Of a DNA stretch of 64,000 bases, positions 15,704-23,346 are shown one piece after another (position 1 is the stretch's first letter; every line of letters starts with the position of its first letter). The stretch covers positions 2,771,497-2,835,496 of the forward strand of contig CP129489.1 in NCBI GenBank assembly GCA_030584065.1. Direction: 5' to 3'. The notes beneath the pieces are model-generated. The model saw only the letters and a list, made by a program, of their open reading frames with translations. It searched no databases and had not been told where the DNA came from. Both the position numbers and the translations under genes were made by a program. This stretch comes from Flavobacteriales bacterium (GTDB lineage Bacteria > Bacteroidota > Bacteroidia > Flavobacteriales_F > PHOS-HE28).

Positions 15704-17668
15704 TCACCTGACCACCAACCGGTCGATACGCGTCGCACCTTGGACCACATACACCCCAGGCAACTGTGGAGCCGCGAACTGCTCCGTTGGGCCTGCGATC
15801 GATCGGCCGGAGAGGTCCCTGAGGATGACCCGTTCCGATGCGGTGACCGGCTCGCCGGGGGCCACGGGATTCGGATGGACCAACGGTCGGTCGGACAGGG
15901 TGCTGCGGTCCACGACGAGCACGTCCGAGAGTGCCCCACTCCCATCAGCATCCACTTGCCGGAGGCGATAGTAGCCCACCCCTGAGAGAGGCTCAAGGTC
16001 GTCCCAGCCATATTCCCGCAGCACGGTGCTGTGGCCTGCCGCCGCAATCTGACCGATCGGTCTCCAATCACTTCCTTCCGCACTGCGCTCAATGATGAAG
16101 CGGTCGCTGTTGTGCTCGGAGCCGGTGGACCAGGAAAGCCTGACCGACTGATCGAGCGACTGGGCCGTCCAGGATATCAGCTCCACGGGAAGAACGATAG
16201 GTCCGCAATAGTTCGTGGTCAGGAACAGGTCCTGCACGTCGATCCCGGAGTACACCTGAAGGGATGGTGTTCGAGTGGACATGGGCACCATCGTGCATGG
16301 AACAGAGGTGCCCGAGATGCTGATCGGACTCGCTGACCATGGCGCGCACGGTCCTCCGAACACGTCATTCCCCGTGAGCGGGTCGAATTGCGCGAATTCG
16401 ACCGGGTAGGAACCGTTGGGCAAGAAGCCGAATGGCCCACCGCTGGCGACCACCGTGGTGCCATCGCTGGAGAGGGCCATGCTGAAGAAGGAATAGAGGT
16501 CCGGGAACGAACGCTCCCAAACAACCGTGTTGGTCGGCAGCGCGATGCGCAGGGCGTACGCCATCCATGCTCGGTTGCCCAAGAGGATGCACTCCTGTGT
16601 GGCCGGATCGAAGTACAGACCACCGACCATCTCCAGCTGCATGGGGGTATCGATGGACCAGGCCGGCAAGGAAGTCCCTGGAACGGGTGGCACACGCACG
16701 ACGAACATGTCGTAGTAGTCCCTGCCGAATGAAATGACCAGCCCCCCCGAGCCATCGGAGGTCATGGCCAAGGGGCGCTCATCGGCCGATGTCCCAACCA
16801 AATGGCTGCGGACCAGGGTGCCGTCAGCGGCGAAAGCAAGCAGAGCGAGATCACCTCCGTTCGTGGCCGTGGCCGCAAGCACGTGCAACGTGTCATTCTG
16901 GAACAGCAGCCCACTACTATACTGTTGATCCGGCTCGTTCAGGACCCTGGCCCAGATCGGCGCTCCTCCTGGGTCGAACCGCGCCACGACAACGTCTCCA
17001 TCTGCGGAGTTCCCGACGGTACCGACCGCATAGATGCTGCCATCGGGCGCCTCAACGACGTCGCTGAAGTACTGTTGCCCGGGGCCCACATTCAACGTGG
17101 TGCTCCAAAGCAGGGCGCCGGTCTGATCAAGCCGTGCGATGTGGCAGTTCGGGCTATACAAGACCTCCTGACCCACAACAAGGATGTCGCTATCACCGGT
17201 AATTGCAAGTCCGAGGTGGAAGGCGTTCGCATAGTACGGTGTGCTGCTCCTCAGCTTCCTGGACCAGTCGATGACCCCATTGCTCATGCGGCAGACGGCC
17301 CCGAAGCGGAACCCCTGTTCCACATGCCCACAGGCGATGACATCCGTGCCGATGATGCCCAGGCCATCGAGGAGTAGAAAACCTCCCGGTAACTGGGTCT
17401 CCATGCTGTACCGCTGCGCGAAGGCACACGGGCCCGCGAACAGCAACAAGCTGATCGACAGGACACAACGTCTTGCCCGGCTGGAAAGGAAGATTGGTGC
17501 GTTCCTATGCTCGTGGCGCCAAGGGGCATGGCGGGTAACCGGCCTGATGGCTGGGAGGACGCATGAAAGAGCAGGAACATGGCTCACCCACCAACACCGT
17601 CGTCGGGTACATCCCAGTTCATGGCCCTGCACGCTGCCTGATGACCCGGTTGCTGCGAAGCTGCGCAT
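15704..17668 (-). CDS. Secreted propeller-like protein with T9SS type A sorting domain
   Basis: Encodes about 654 residues as drawn. Residues from about 90 have repeated short units (VARFDPGGAPIWARV, LARLDQTG-type) seen in secreted propellers. A region near residue 500 has the VRLSWSTGSEHNSDRFIIERS motif frequent before sorting domains. The C-terminus is a type A tail (VHPNPVAPGEP, LRDLSGRSIAG, LPGVYVV). The start is a problem: the obvious signal peptide (CVLSISLLLFAGPCAFAQ) begins about 70 residues inside, and no ATG, GTG or TTG in frame lies close before it. The ATG at 17668 is four bases after the preceding stop. It lies in the kinase and response-regulator cluster. Confidence 0.7.
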   Translation of the reverse strand: MRSFAATGSSGSVQGHELGCTRRRCWWVSHVPALSCVLPAIRPVTRHAPWRHEHRNAPIFLSSRARRCVLSISLLLFAGPCAFAQRYSMETQLPGGFLLLDGLGIIGTDVIACGHVEQGFRFGAVCRMSNGVIDWSRKLRSSTPYYANAFHLGLAITGDSDILVVGQEVLYSPNCHIARLDQTGALLWSTTLNVGPGQQYFSDVVEAPDGSIYAVGTVGNSADGDVVVARFDPGGAPIWARVLNEPDQQYSSGLLFQNDTLHVLAATATNGGDLALLAFAADGTLVRSHLVGTSADERPLAMTSDGSGGLVISFGRDYYDMFVVRVPPVPGTSLPAWSIDTPMQLEMVGGLYFDPATQECILLGNRAWMAYALRIALPTNTVVWERSFPDLYSFFSMALSSDGTTVVASGGPFGFLPNGSYPVEFAQFDPLTGNDVFGGPCAPWSASPISISGTSVPCTMVPMSTRTPSLQVYSGIDVQDLFLTTNYCGPIVLPVELISWTAQSLDQSVRLSWSTGSEHNSDRFIIERSAEGSDWRPIGQIAAAGHSTVLREYGWDDLEPLSGVGYYRLRQVDADGSGALSDVLVVDRSTLSDRPLVHPNPVAPGEPVTASERVILRDLSGRSIAGPTEQFAAPQLPGVYVVQGATRIDRLVVR

Positions 17669-17672
17669 GGAA

Positions 17673-18182
17673 CTAAGCTGTGATGTGTGTGCAGCATTCG
17701 CAATCACCATCCACCTGGTCGCTGGGATGATCGAGCAACCGGTGGCTTTTGGGCGCTGGTTGGCATCGGGCGGGTGTGAACCGTACCTGGATACTCCGTT
17801 GATGCATCACGCGGAACGTGGCGGTCTGACCCAACCAAGCGTCAAGGTCGATCGCCCCTGCTTCGATGTAGCGGGTGTCTGACCCATCCGCTGCAACCGG
17901 TTCCGATTGAACAAACTCGATGGAGCCGACCGCCATTCCCTGGTAATGGATGATCCACTTGGCCGATGCGCCAAAGCGCGTCCATACACGGAAATCACCG
18001 TGCTTGCCGATGCTCGTCGATCGTCCTGTTGCAGCAAGGACCACGCGAACGGCATCCACTCGCGCCGCAACGAAGCGGCCTTGAAGGCACACGCCTCGTT
18101 GAGCAGGTATGAGCACGAGGCATAGGGCCGACAGCGAAACAACGCACAGGCCGACAACGACATCGAGGGGCAACTCTTCCAT
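17673..18182 (-). CDS. Hypothetical single-pass membrane protein
   Basis: Encodes 169 residues from MEELPLDVVVGLCVVSLSAL. The first 30 residues hold one membrane helix; the remainder is a soluble, beta-rich region (CLQGRFVAARVDAVRVVL, FRVWTRFGASAKWIIHYQG, TRYIEAGAIDLDAWLG) rich in Cys and Trp at its end. I do not recognise a family. A competing minus-strand frame (17807-18268) overlaps it but lacks domain-like sequence. It lies between a TPR-LytS kinase and a T9SS cargo gene in the same direction, so co-transcription is likely. Confidence 0.55.
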   Translation of the reverse strand: MEELPLDVVVGLCVVSLSALCLVLIPAQRGVCLQGRFVAARVDAVRVVLAATGRSTSIGKHGDFRVWTRFGASAKWIIHYQGMAVGSIEFVQSEPVAADGSDTRYIEAGAIDLDAWLGQTATFRVMHQRSIQVRFTPARCQPAPKSHRLLDHPSDQVDGDCECCTHITA

Positions 18183-18264
18183 GCCGCAAAGTGCACCGCG
18201 CACCAAGGATCCACCAACATCGCTGAGCGCGCGGCGGGGGACGCCGAGCAACTGGCATGGTTCG

Positions 18265-20655
18265 TCACGCCGCGTGCAGAGCGGGCACCTTCACCTCCAC
18301 GCGCGTTCCTGTGGGCACTTCTACATAGTTGAACCCTGCCTGCTGACCTCCGGGGCTCCCAAGCGCGGCCAAACGCTCCCGTGTGATGCTGGTTCCCAAG
18401 GATGCTTTGCCTCCTTGCACCGATGGATCCGGCACCGGCGCAGCGCTGCGACCTACTCCGTCATCATCGATTGTGATCACCAGCATTTCCCCCGACCGCC
18501 GCACGTCGATCTTCAGGCGACCCTCTCCCTGCTTCTTGGATAGTCCGTGCCAGATGGCGTTCTCCACAAAGGGCTGCAGGATGAGCGGCGGCACCAACGT
18601 CGCCTCCTGATCGATGCTGGTGTCGATATCCACCTCATAGGTGAACCGGTTGTTCAAGCGCGCGCGCTCCAGGTCCATGTAAAGGCGCAAGGCTTCCATG
18701 TCCGAATCCAGGGGCACTTCATTGTGCCTGCTGTTCTCCAGCACCAACCGCATGAGCCGCGCGAACTTGGTGAGGAAGCCACTGGCCAGGTCGCGCTCGT
18801 TCTCCTGCACGTAGTGATTGATGCTGTTGAGCGCGTTGAAGATGAAGTGCGGGTTCATCTGGCTCCGTAGCGCCTTCATCTGCAGCAGGGCCGCATCACG
18901 TTCGAAGCGCTCCCTGCGGCGCTTGCGGTCGATGCGGTAGATCATGCCGCCTCCGCCAAGGAGCAGGATGCCGCCAATGCCGAACGCCCATGACCGGTTG
19001 CGGGCCTGTTCGCCCTCCAGGATGGCGATCTGCCGCTCGCTCTCGAGCTCGGCCATCGCCGTGGCATGGGCGATGCTGTCGGCTAGTTGCTTCCGGTCGA
19101 AGTCGTAGCGCATCTGAAGGCGCACGGTCTTCTTGGCATTCTCCGCATTGTTCAGGCTGTCCTTCATCTGTTGGTGCAGCTCCAGCATCTCCAATGCCCG
19201 TGACCAGCTTCCCTGCCGGGCAAGCCCCTCGTGCAGCACCTCGGTGGCGCGCAGGATGTTGACCGGATAGCCGCTTTGCTGAGCGATGGATAGCGCCTGT
19301 TCAGCCAGCGTGATGGCCTCCTTCGTTCGCCCCTGCTTCAGCTTGGCCTTGGCGATGCTGTAGAGGGCGAATGACTCCCCTTCCCGGTCCTCGATGCTCC
19401 GGTCCAATTGCAGTGTGGCCGTGTAGTAGAACAGTGCCGAGTCCACTTGGCCTTCATCCTCGAAATAATGACCCAGCTTGTACAGGGCCGTGGCATGCTC
19501 GCGTGGAGAATCAATCTCCTTGCTCAATGCCAGACTGTGCCGAAGCTCCAGCAAGGCGCGGGGGCGATCGCCCTTGTTCTTCCAGAGGTTACCGAGGTGC
19601 CCTCGGACCAGGGCCTCACCGCGGCGGTCGCCGGTCGACAGGAAGAGGTCCAGGCTCTTCTGGAACTCCTGTAATGCCATGTCCAACTCACCCTGGGCCT
19701 CCAGTGTGGAACCAAGGTTCATGTGGTTGTTGGCCTGCCCGATGCGGTCGCCCAGGGCGATGTTGATATCCAGCGCCTTGTGGTAATAGCGCATGGCCTG
19801 CTCGGGCATTCCCTGCTCCTGGTAGATGGCGGCGATATTGTTCTGGCAAGCGGCCAGACCGGGTCGGTCATCGATGCGTTCATAAACATGCTCGCACTCA
19901 AGGAAGCGCTCCAAGGCCTCGGCCGGTCGACCGCGCTCCTTGTGGTTCATGCCGATGTTGAGCAAGCTGCTTGCAATGCCGCGATCGTTCCTCAGCGCTT
20001 GGAACACATGCAAGCTGCTATCGAGATAGAACAATGCGCTATCCATGTCCCCCAGCGCCGTATGGAACTGGCCGATGTTGTTCAGCGCATAGCCCACACG
20101 CTCATTGTCACCAGAGCGACGATAGACGCGCATGGCCTCTGCTAGACAAACCCGTTGCTTGGCGTGGTCACCGCGTGCTTCATGCACCAAGGCTTCGTTG
20201 TTCCACGCATCGGCCGCACCCATGGACGACCCATTGGCTTGATGAATGGAACGCGCCTGCCGGAAGCAGAACAGGGCGCTGTCCAAGTCCCCGAACATGT
20301 AGTGCGAGGCCGCCAGGTTGTTGATGGCCGTTGCCTTTTGGCGGAGAAGCGTTGAGCGCAAAAGCTTGGCGCCACCTGCCTTGGACAGCGCCTTGTCTGC
20401 CAGTTTGACGGCGCTGCGGCAAATGATGGCATTGGTATCCGGGTCCGTAGTGTAGATGTGCTCGGACATCGCGATCAATGCACCGATGCGCGTGGTATCG
20501 TTCCGTGCCTTCGTTATCACGCCACGCAAGGAATCCATCACTTCATCCTGCGCCTTCACAGGCACAAAGGCGGAGAAAAGGACGAGAAGAAGCGACCAGC
20601 CACATCGGGCGTGTAATCCTCTCCAGACCGGCCTATATGTGGCACGTCCTTTCAC
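18265..20655 (-). CDS. TPR-containing LytS-type sensor histidine kinase
   Basis: Encodes 796 residues from a GTG start, three bases after the stop of the broken kinase upstream. It has a signal peptide, then about ten TPR units (residues about 110-480, for example NNIGQFHTALGDMDSALFYL), a coiled coil, one membrane helix near residue 560, and a His_kinase domain. The phospho-acceptor His is in MNPHFIFNALNSI near residue 600. The ATPase domain has QPFVENAIWHGL (N box), DDDGVGR and SLGTSITRERL. The periplasmic TPR array is thought to sense a peptide or protein partner. The probable partner is the LytTR regulator at 14922-15677. Confidence 0.94.
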   Translation of the reverse strand: MKGRATYRPVWRGLHARCGWSLLLVLFSAFVPVKAQDEVMDSLRGVITKARNDTTRIGALIAMSEHIYTTDPDTNAIICRSAVKLADKALSKAGGAKLLRSTLLRQKATAINNLAASHYMFGDLDSALFCFRQARSIHQANGSSMGAADAWNNEALVHEARGDHAKQRVCLAEAMRVYRRSGDNERVGYALNNIGQFHTALGDMDSALFYLDSSLHVFQALRNDRGIASSLLNIGMNHKERGRPAEALERFLECEHVYERIDDRPGLAACQNNIAAIYQEQGMPEQAMRYYHKALDINIALGDRIGQANNHMNLGSTLEAQGELDMALQEFQKSLDLFLSTGDRRGEALVRGHLGNLWKNKGDRPRALLELRHSLALSKEIDSPREHATALYKLGHYFEDEGQVDSALFYYTATLQLDRSIEDREGESFALYSIAKAKLKQGRTKEAITLAEQALSIAQQSGYPVNILRATEVLHEGLARQGSWSRALEMLELHQQMKDSLNNAENAKKTVRLQMRYDFDRKQLADSIAHATAMAELESERQIAILEGEQARNRSWAFGIGGILLLGGGGMIYRIDRKRRRERFERDAALLQMKALRSQMNPHFIFNALNSINHYVQENERDLASGFLTKFARLMRLVLENSRHNEVPLDSDMEALRLYMDLERARLNNRFTYEVDIDTSIDQEATLVPPLILQPFVENAIWHGLSKKQGEGRLKIDVRRSGEMLVITIDDDGVGRSAAPVPDPSVQGGKASLGTSITRERLAALGSPGGQQAGFNYVEVPTGTRVEVKVPALHAA

Positions 20656-20658
20656 CGC

Positions 20659-21259
20659 TCAAGCCGCCTCGCTAAGCGGAAGTGTTAGTTCAACACGGCG
20701 CCCCACGGGCATTGGAATGACCTTGACCGACGCCTGCCGCTTACCCTGCTTCGCGAGCAGTGCCAGTCGGGCCTCGGTGATGACCGTCCCCTCCGACCGG
20801 TCTGAGGCTATGCTCGGATCGGTCGCCCCGCTCTGCAGGTCGTCCTCGAGGAGGAGCACCAAAGTGCCCTGCGATCGCTGTACACGGATCACCAGGTGCC
20901 CAGGGTCATCCGTTCGGCCCAAGCTGTTCCAAATGGCCTGTTCGGCATAGGGCTGCAGCAGCATGGGCGTGACCATGAGGTCCTCGGGGTCAATGTCAGA
21001 CCCCACCTCCAACCGGTACTCGAACCGAGCACCCGATCGCAAGCGTTCGAGATCCAGGTAATCACGCAATACGCTCAGGTCCTCGGCCAGGCTGACCTCA
21101 TCCTTCCGCGTATGCTCCAGCACCGCACGCATCAACCGGGCGAACCCTGTGAGGAAGGAAGAGGCGAGGCCTCGCTCGTTGGCCTGCACGCAATCGTTGG
21201 TATTCTGCAGCATAGTGTGATGGCAGTAATGAAATTGGACGAGGAGCACTGCGCCATAC
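20659..21259 (-). pseudogene. Truncated LytS-type histidine kinase (C-terminal part only)
   Basis: The open frame (ATG at 21213, 184 residues) begins in the middle of a His_kinase domain. NDCVQANERGLASSFLTGFA aligns with the intact neighbour just after its H box, so the TPR, membrane and catalytic-His parts are missing. The surviving ATPase region is also worn: the N box reads QPYAEQAIWNSLG (Asn replaced by Gln) and no DxGxG motif is seen in EDDLQSGAT. The sequence between about 21195 and the IS end at 21260 has no clear kinase similarity. Loss is probably linked to the adjacent IS3 element. It might still fold as an inactive partner, but pseudogene is the safer call. Confidence 0.8.
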
Positions 21260-21315
21260 TGTAAGCTTCCCCTGTTTTCGGGCCGATCATAACTAGAGGC
21301 TCCTGGGGCATAGGT

Positions 21316-22089
21316 TTAGGATCGGATGGGCGCTGGCGGCCGGTAGCCAAGCGCCTTGTGTGGGCGGTGATGGTTGTAATCGGTCATCCACTCATCGGCC
21401 TTCTCGCGCACCTCGTCCAAGGTACGGAACACGTAGGCGCTGAGCAGTTCACGACGGATGCTGCCGTTGAGGCGTTCGATGTAGGCGTTCTGGGTGGGCT
21501 TGCCTGGCTGGATGTAGGTCAAGGTAATGCCGTGTTCGCGGCACCAGTGGTCGAGCTTGGCGCTGATGAACTCCGGGCCGTTGTCCACGCGGATCATCTT
21601 GGGCAGCGGACGCACTGCTTTGATGCGTTCCAGCACGCGTATCACGCGCAGTGCGGGCAGTGAGGTGTCCACCTCGATCGCGAGCACCTCCCTGTTGTAG
21701 TCGTCGATCACATTTAGCAAGCGGTAGGTCCGGCCGTCCCAGAGGCTGTCATGCATGAAGTCGATGCTGTAGACCTGGTCCGGACCAGCAGGACGGAACA
21801 GCGCCTGCTTCACCCGTGCAGGCAGCCGTTTCTTGGCCCTGCGACGAATGTTGAGGCCCAGACCGGTGTAGACCCGATACACCCGCTTGAAGTTCCACAG
21901 GTGACCCATCAAGCGCATCCGATGATGGCTTTGCCACACCCCGATGGCCGGGTGCTTCTGGGTGAGCTGTTCCAAGACCTGGATAATGGGCGTGTCATCC
22001 GCTGGGGTCTTGCAGTACTGCGCGGTGCTGCGCGCCAAGCCCACGCTGCCGCAGGCTTGGCGCTCGGAGATGCTGTGCTCCTGTATCAT
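21316..22089 (-). CDS. IS3-family transposase OrfB (DDE integrase domain)
   Basis: Encodes 257 residues. Domains are an N-terminal HTH-like segment ([20 protein letters not shown]) and an rve integrase core with the DDE triad: Asp in [13 protein letters not shown], Asp in IRVDNGPEF, Glu in [10 protein letters not shown], then the C-terminal [15 protein letters not shown] motif. All catalytic residues are present. Family similarity seems to begin upstream of the ATG ([12 protein letters not shown]), in the +1 frame relative to orfA, so the natural product may be an OrfAB fusion or a re-initiation product. Confidence 0.93.
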   Translation of the reverse strand: MIQEHSISERQACGSVGLARSTAQYCKTPADDTPIIQVLEQLTQKHPAIGVWQSHHRMRLMGHLWNFKRVYRVYTGLGLNIRRRAKKRLPARVKQALFRPAGPDQVYSIDFMHDSLWDGRTYRLLNVIDDYNREVLAIEVDTSLPALRVIRVLERIKAVRPLPKMIRVDNGPEFISAKLDHWCREHGITLTYIQPGKPTQNAYIERLNGSIRRELLSAYVFRTLDEVREKADEWMTDYNHHRPHKALGYRPPAPIRS

Positions 22090-22114
22090 CGCCTGAACGA
22101 TCTCGCGCTTCTCG

Positions 22115-22387
22115 TCAGGCGCCCCACTTCTTTTCCACCACCTGCTTCAAGGCATCATGCACCATGCTCAGCTCGGTGTACATGCGCTTCAGGCGGCTGA
22201 GCTCCTCCTGCAGGTCACGCAGCTGCTTGACCTGGTTGGGCTCCATGCCGCCATACTTGGCCTTCCATTGGTAGAACGTGGCGTTGCTGATCCCGTGCTC
22301 GCGGCACAGGTCGGCCACCTTCGAGCCAGCCTCGTGACGCTTGAGGATGGCGATGACCTGATGCTCGGTGAACTTGCTCTTTCTCAT
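22115..22387 (-). CDS. IS3-family transposase OrfA (HTH)
   Basis: Encodes 90 residues: [20 protein letters not shown] with a helix-turn-helix through [20 protein letters not shown], then a leucine-zipper coiled coil ([18 protein letters not shown]). This is the DNA-binding first protein of IS3-family elements. It ends 25 bases before the orfB ATG, in a different frame. Confidence 0.92.
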   Translation of the reverse strand: MRKSKFTEHQVIAILKRHEAGSKVADLCREHGISNATFYQWKAKYGGMEPNQVKQLRDLQEELSRLKRMYTELSMVHDALKQVVEKKWGA

Positions 22388-22500
22388 GGCTACGTGTGGT
22401 TGAATGTAGCCCCTGGCCGGCCGAAGCGATCCTTGGCCCCGCGGGGCCAAGGATCACTTCACCTCCAGCAATGAATGGCCGAACTTCGGGGAAGCTTACA

Positions 22501-23100
22501 CACCCGCCTTCGCCAAAACTGACGCTGCAGCCCACGTGTTGCGGAAAGCAGGTCGCCTAGATTATTCGATCGGGTAAATACCTGTATGCCAAAACGCAAC
22601 CCGATGAACGTGGAGCCAGGAACCCTTACGGTCCGGTCAACCATCTGCCATTCGAAGTTCAGTCGCGGCGCCGTATAGTCAGGGACACTGGTCGTGAAGG
22701 ACCAACCCGGGAACATGGTGTATTGAGCCATTGCTATGAAATCAACTTGCGCACCTACCGGCAGGTGCGCTCCAACCTGCATTCCCCAGAATTCTGCGCT
22801 GAAGTCCAATAACTTCTCAGAGCCAAAACCGCCATAATAGTTCTTATAAATACGGAAACGGTCACCCTGAGCATAGATACCTCCAACAACAAATCGCGCC
22901 CCAAGTCTGTCGCTGACCGTATCGGCCTGAGCGTTCATCGTGGTCGTATCCATCACCGGCTGCTGGGCGAGCGCGTGCACGCTGGCCAGAGCGAGGAGCA
23001 TCATGACAGGATAGCACCGCCACCACCCCTTCGTTGGACGTTCCGCTGACCGGCCTTCCGCCGTCTGCTCCTTCACCGGTTCAATGTCCTCCGCGTTCAT
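22501..23100 (-). pseudogene. Outer-membrane beta-barrel-like protein truncated by the IS
   Basis: About 200 genuine residues from an ATG at 23100, then the frame runs into the IS right end and stops at 22459. A signal peptide (core MMLLALASVHALAQ; an ATG at 23004 is an alternative start) is followed by barrel-like strands: ARFVVGGIYAQGDRFRIYK, LDFSAEFWGMQVGAHLPVG, RLNFEWQMVDRTVRVPG, FIGLRFGIQVF. The C-terminal part is missing. Codon use and GC are lower than in the core genes. Family not recognised. A -7 box (23211-23218) lies upstream. Confidence 0.65.
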
Positions 23101-23210
23101 TCGTTGCATTCTATCCAAGGACTGCTTCACCCACAATCGCTGCATCCGTCCATGAGCGGAGTTGCACACATGGATCTTTCATACCAGCTTCGTGGTGCAT
23201 CAGCCTCTCA

Positions 23211-23218
23211 CGAAAGTA
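23211..23218 (-). promoter_or_regulatory. -7 promoter element (TACTTTCG) for the truncated barrel gene
   Basis: TACTTTCG on the minus strand within the 246-base gap 23101-23346, which otherwise shows no gene. Confidence 0.4.
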
Positions 23219-23346
23219 ATAATTGCTCTGATATTGATACGTACCGTCTCCAATCCGGCTCCATGCGGATGAACCCCGTTGCTCGCGCCGCTCAACTGGG
23301 CAAAGGACGCGAGGGTCCAAACGGCCACAATGCTGCAAGGGCCCAA

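Larger units (their letters stand above)
21260..22500 (-). mobile_element. IS3-family insertion sequence, complete (1241 bp)
   Basis: Bounded by inverted repeats: tgtaagcttccccTGttttc at 21260 and its counterpart ending ggggaagcttaca at 22500, with 13 identical terminal bases and further partial matches to about 22. It holds orfA (22115-22387) and orfB (21316-22089) on the minus strand, both intact. The 3-5 flanking bases do not match (atac on the left, cacc on the right), so there is no target duplication. Truncated host genes lie on each side. Confidence 0.9.

Noticed and set aside
17807..18268. Minus-strand frame of 153 codons overlapping the small membrane protein
   Set aside because: Ser/Arg/Ala-rich without strand or helix pattern; the overlapping 169-residue frame has a clear membrane helix.
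21256..22504. Target-site duplication around the IS
   Set aside because: Flanks of 3-5 bases (atac, cacc) do not match.
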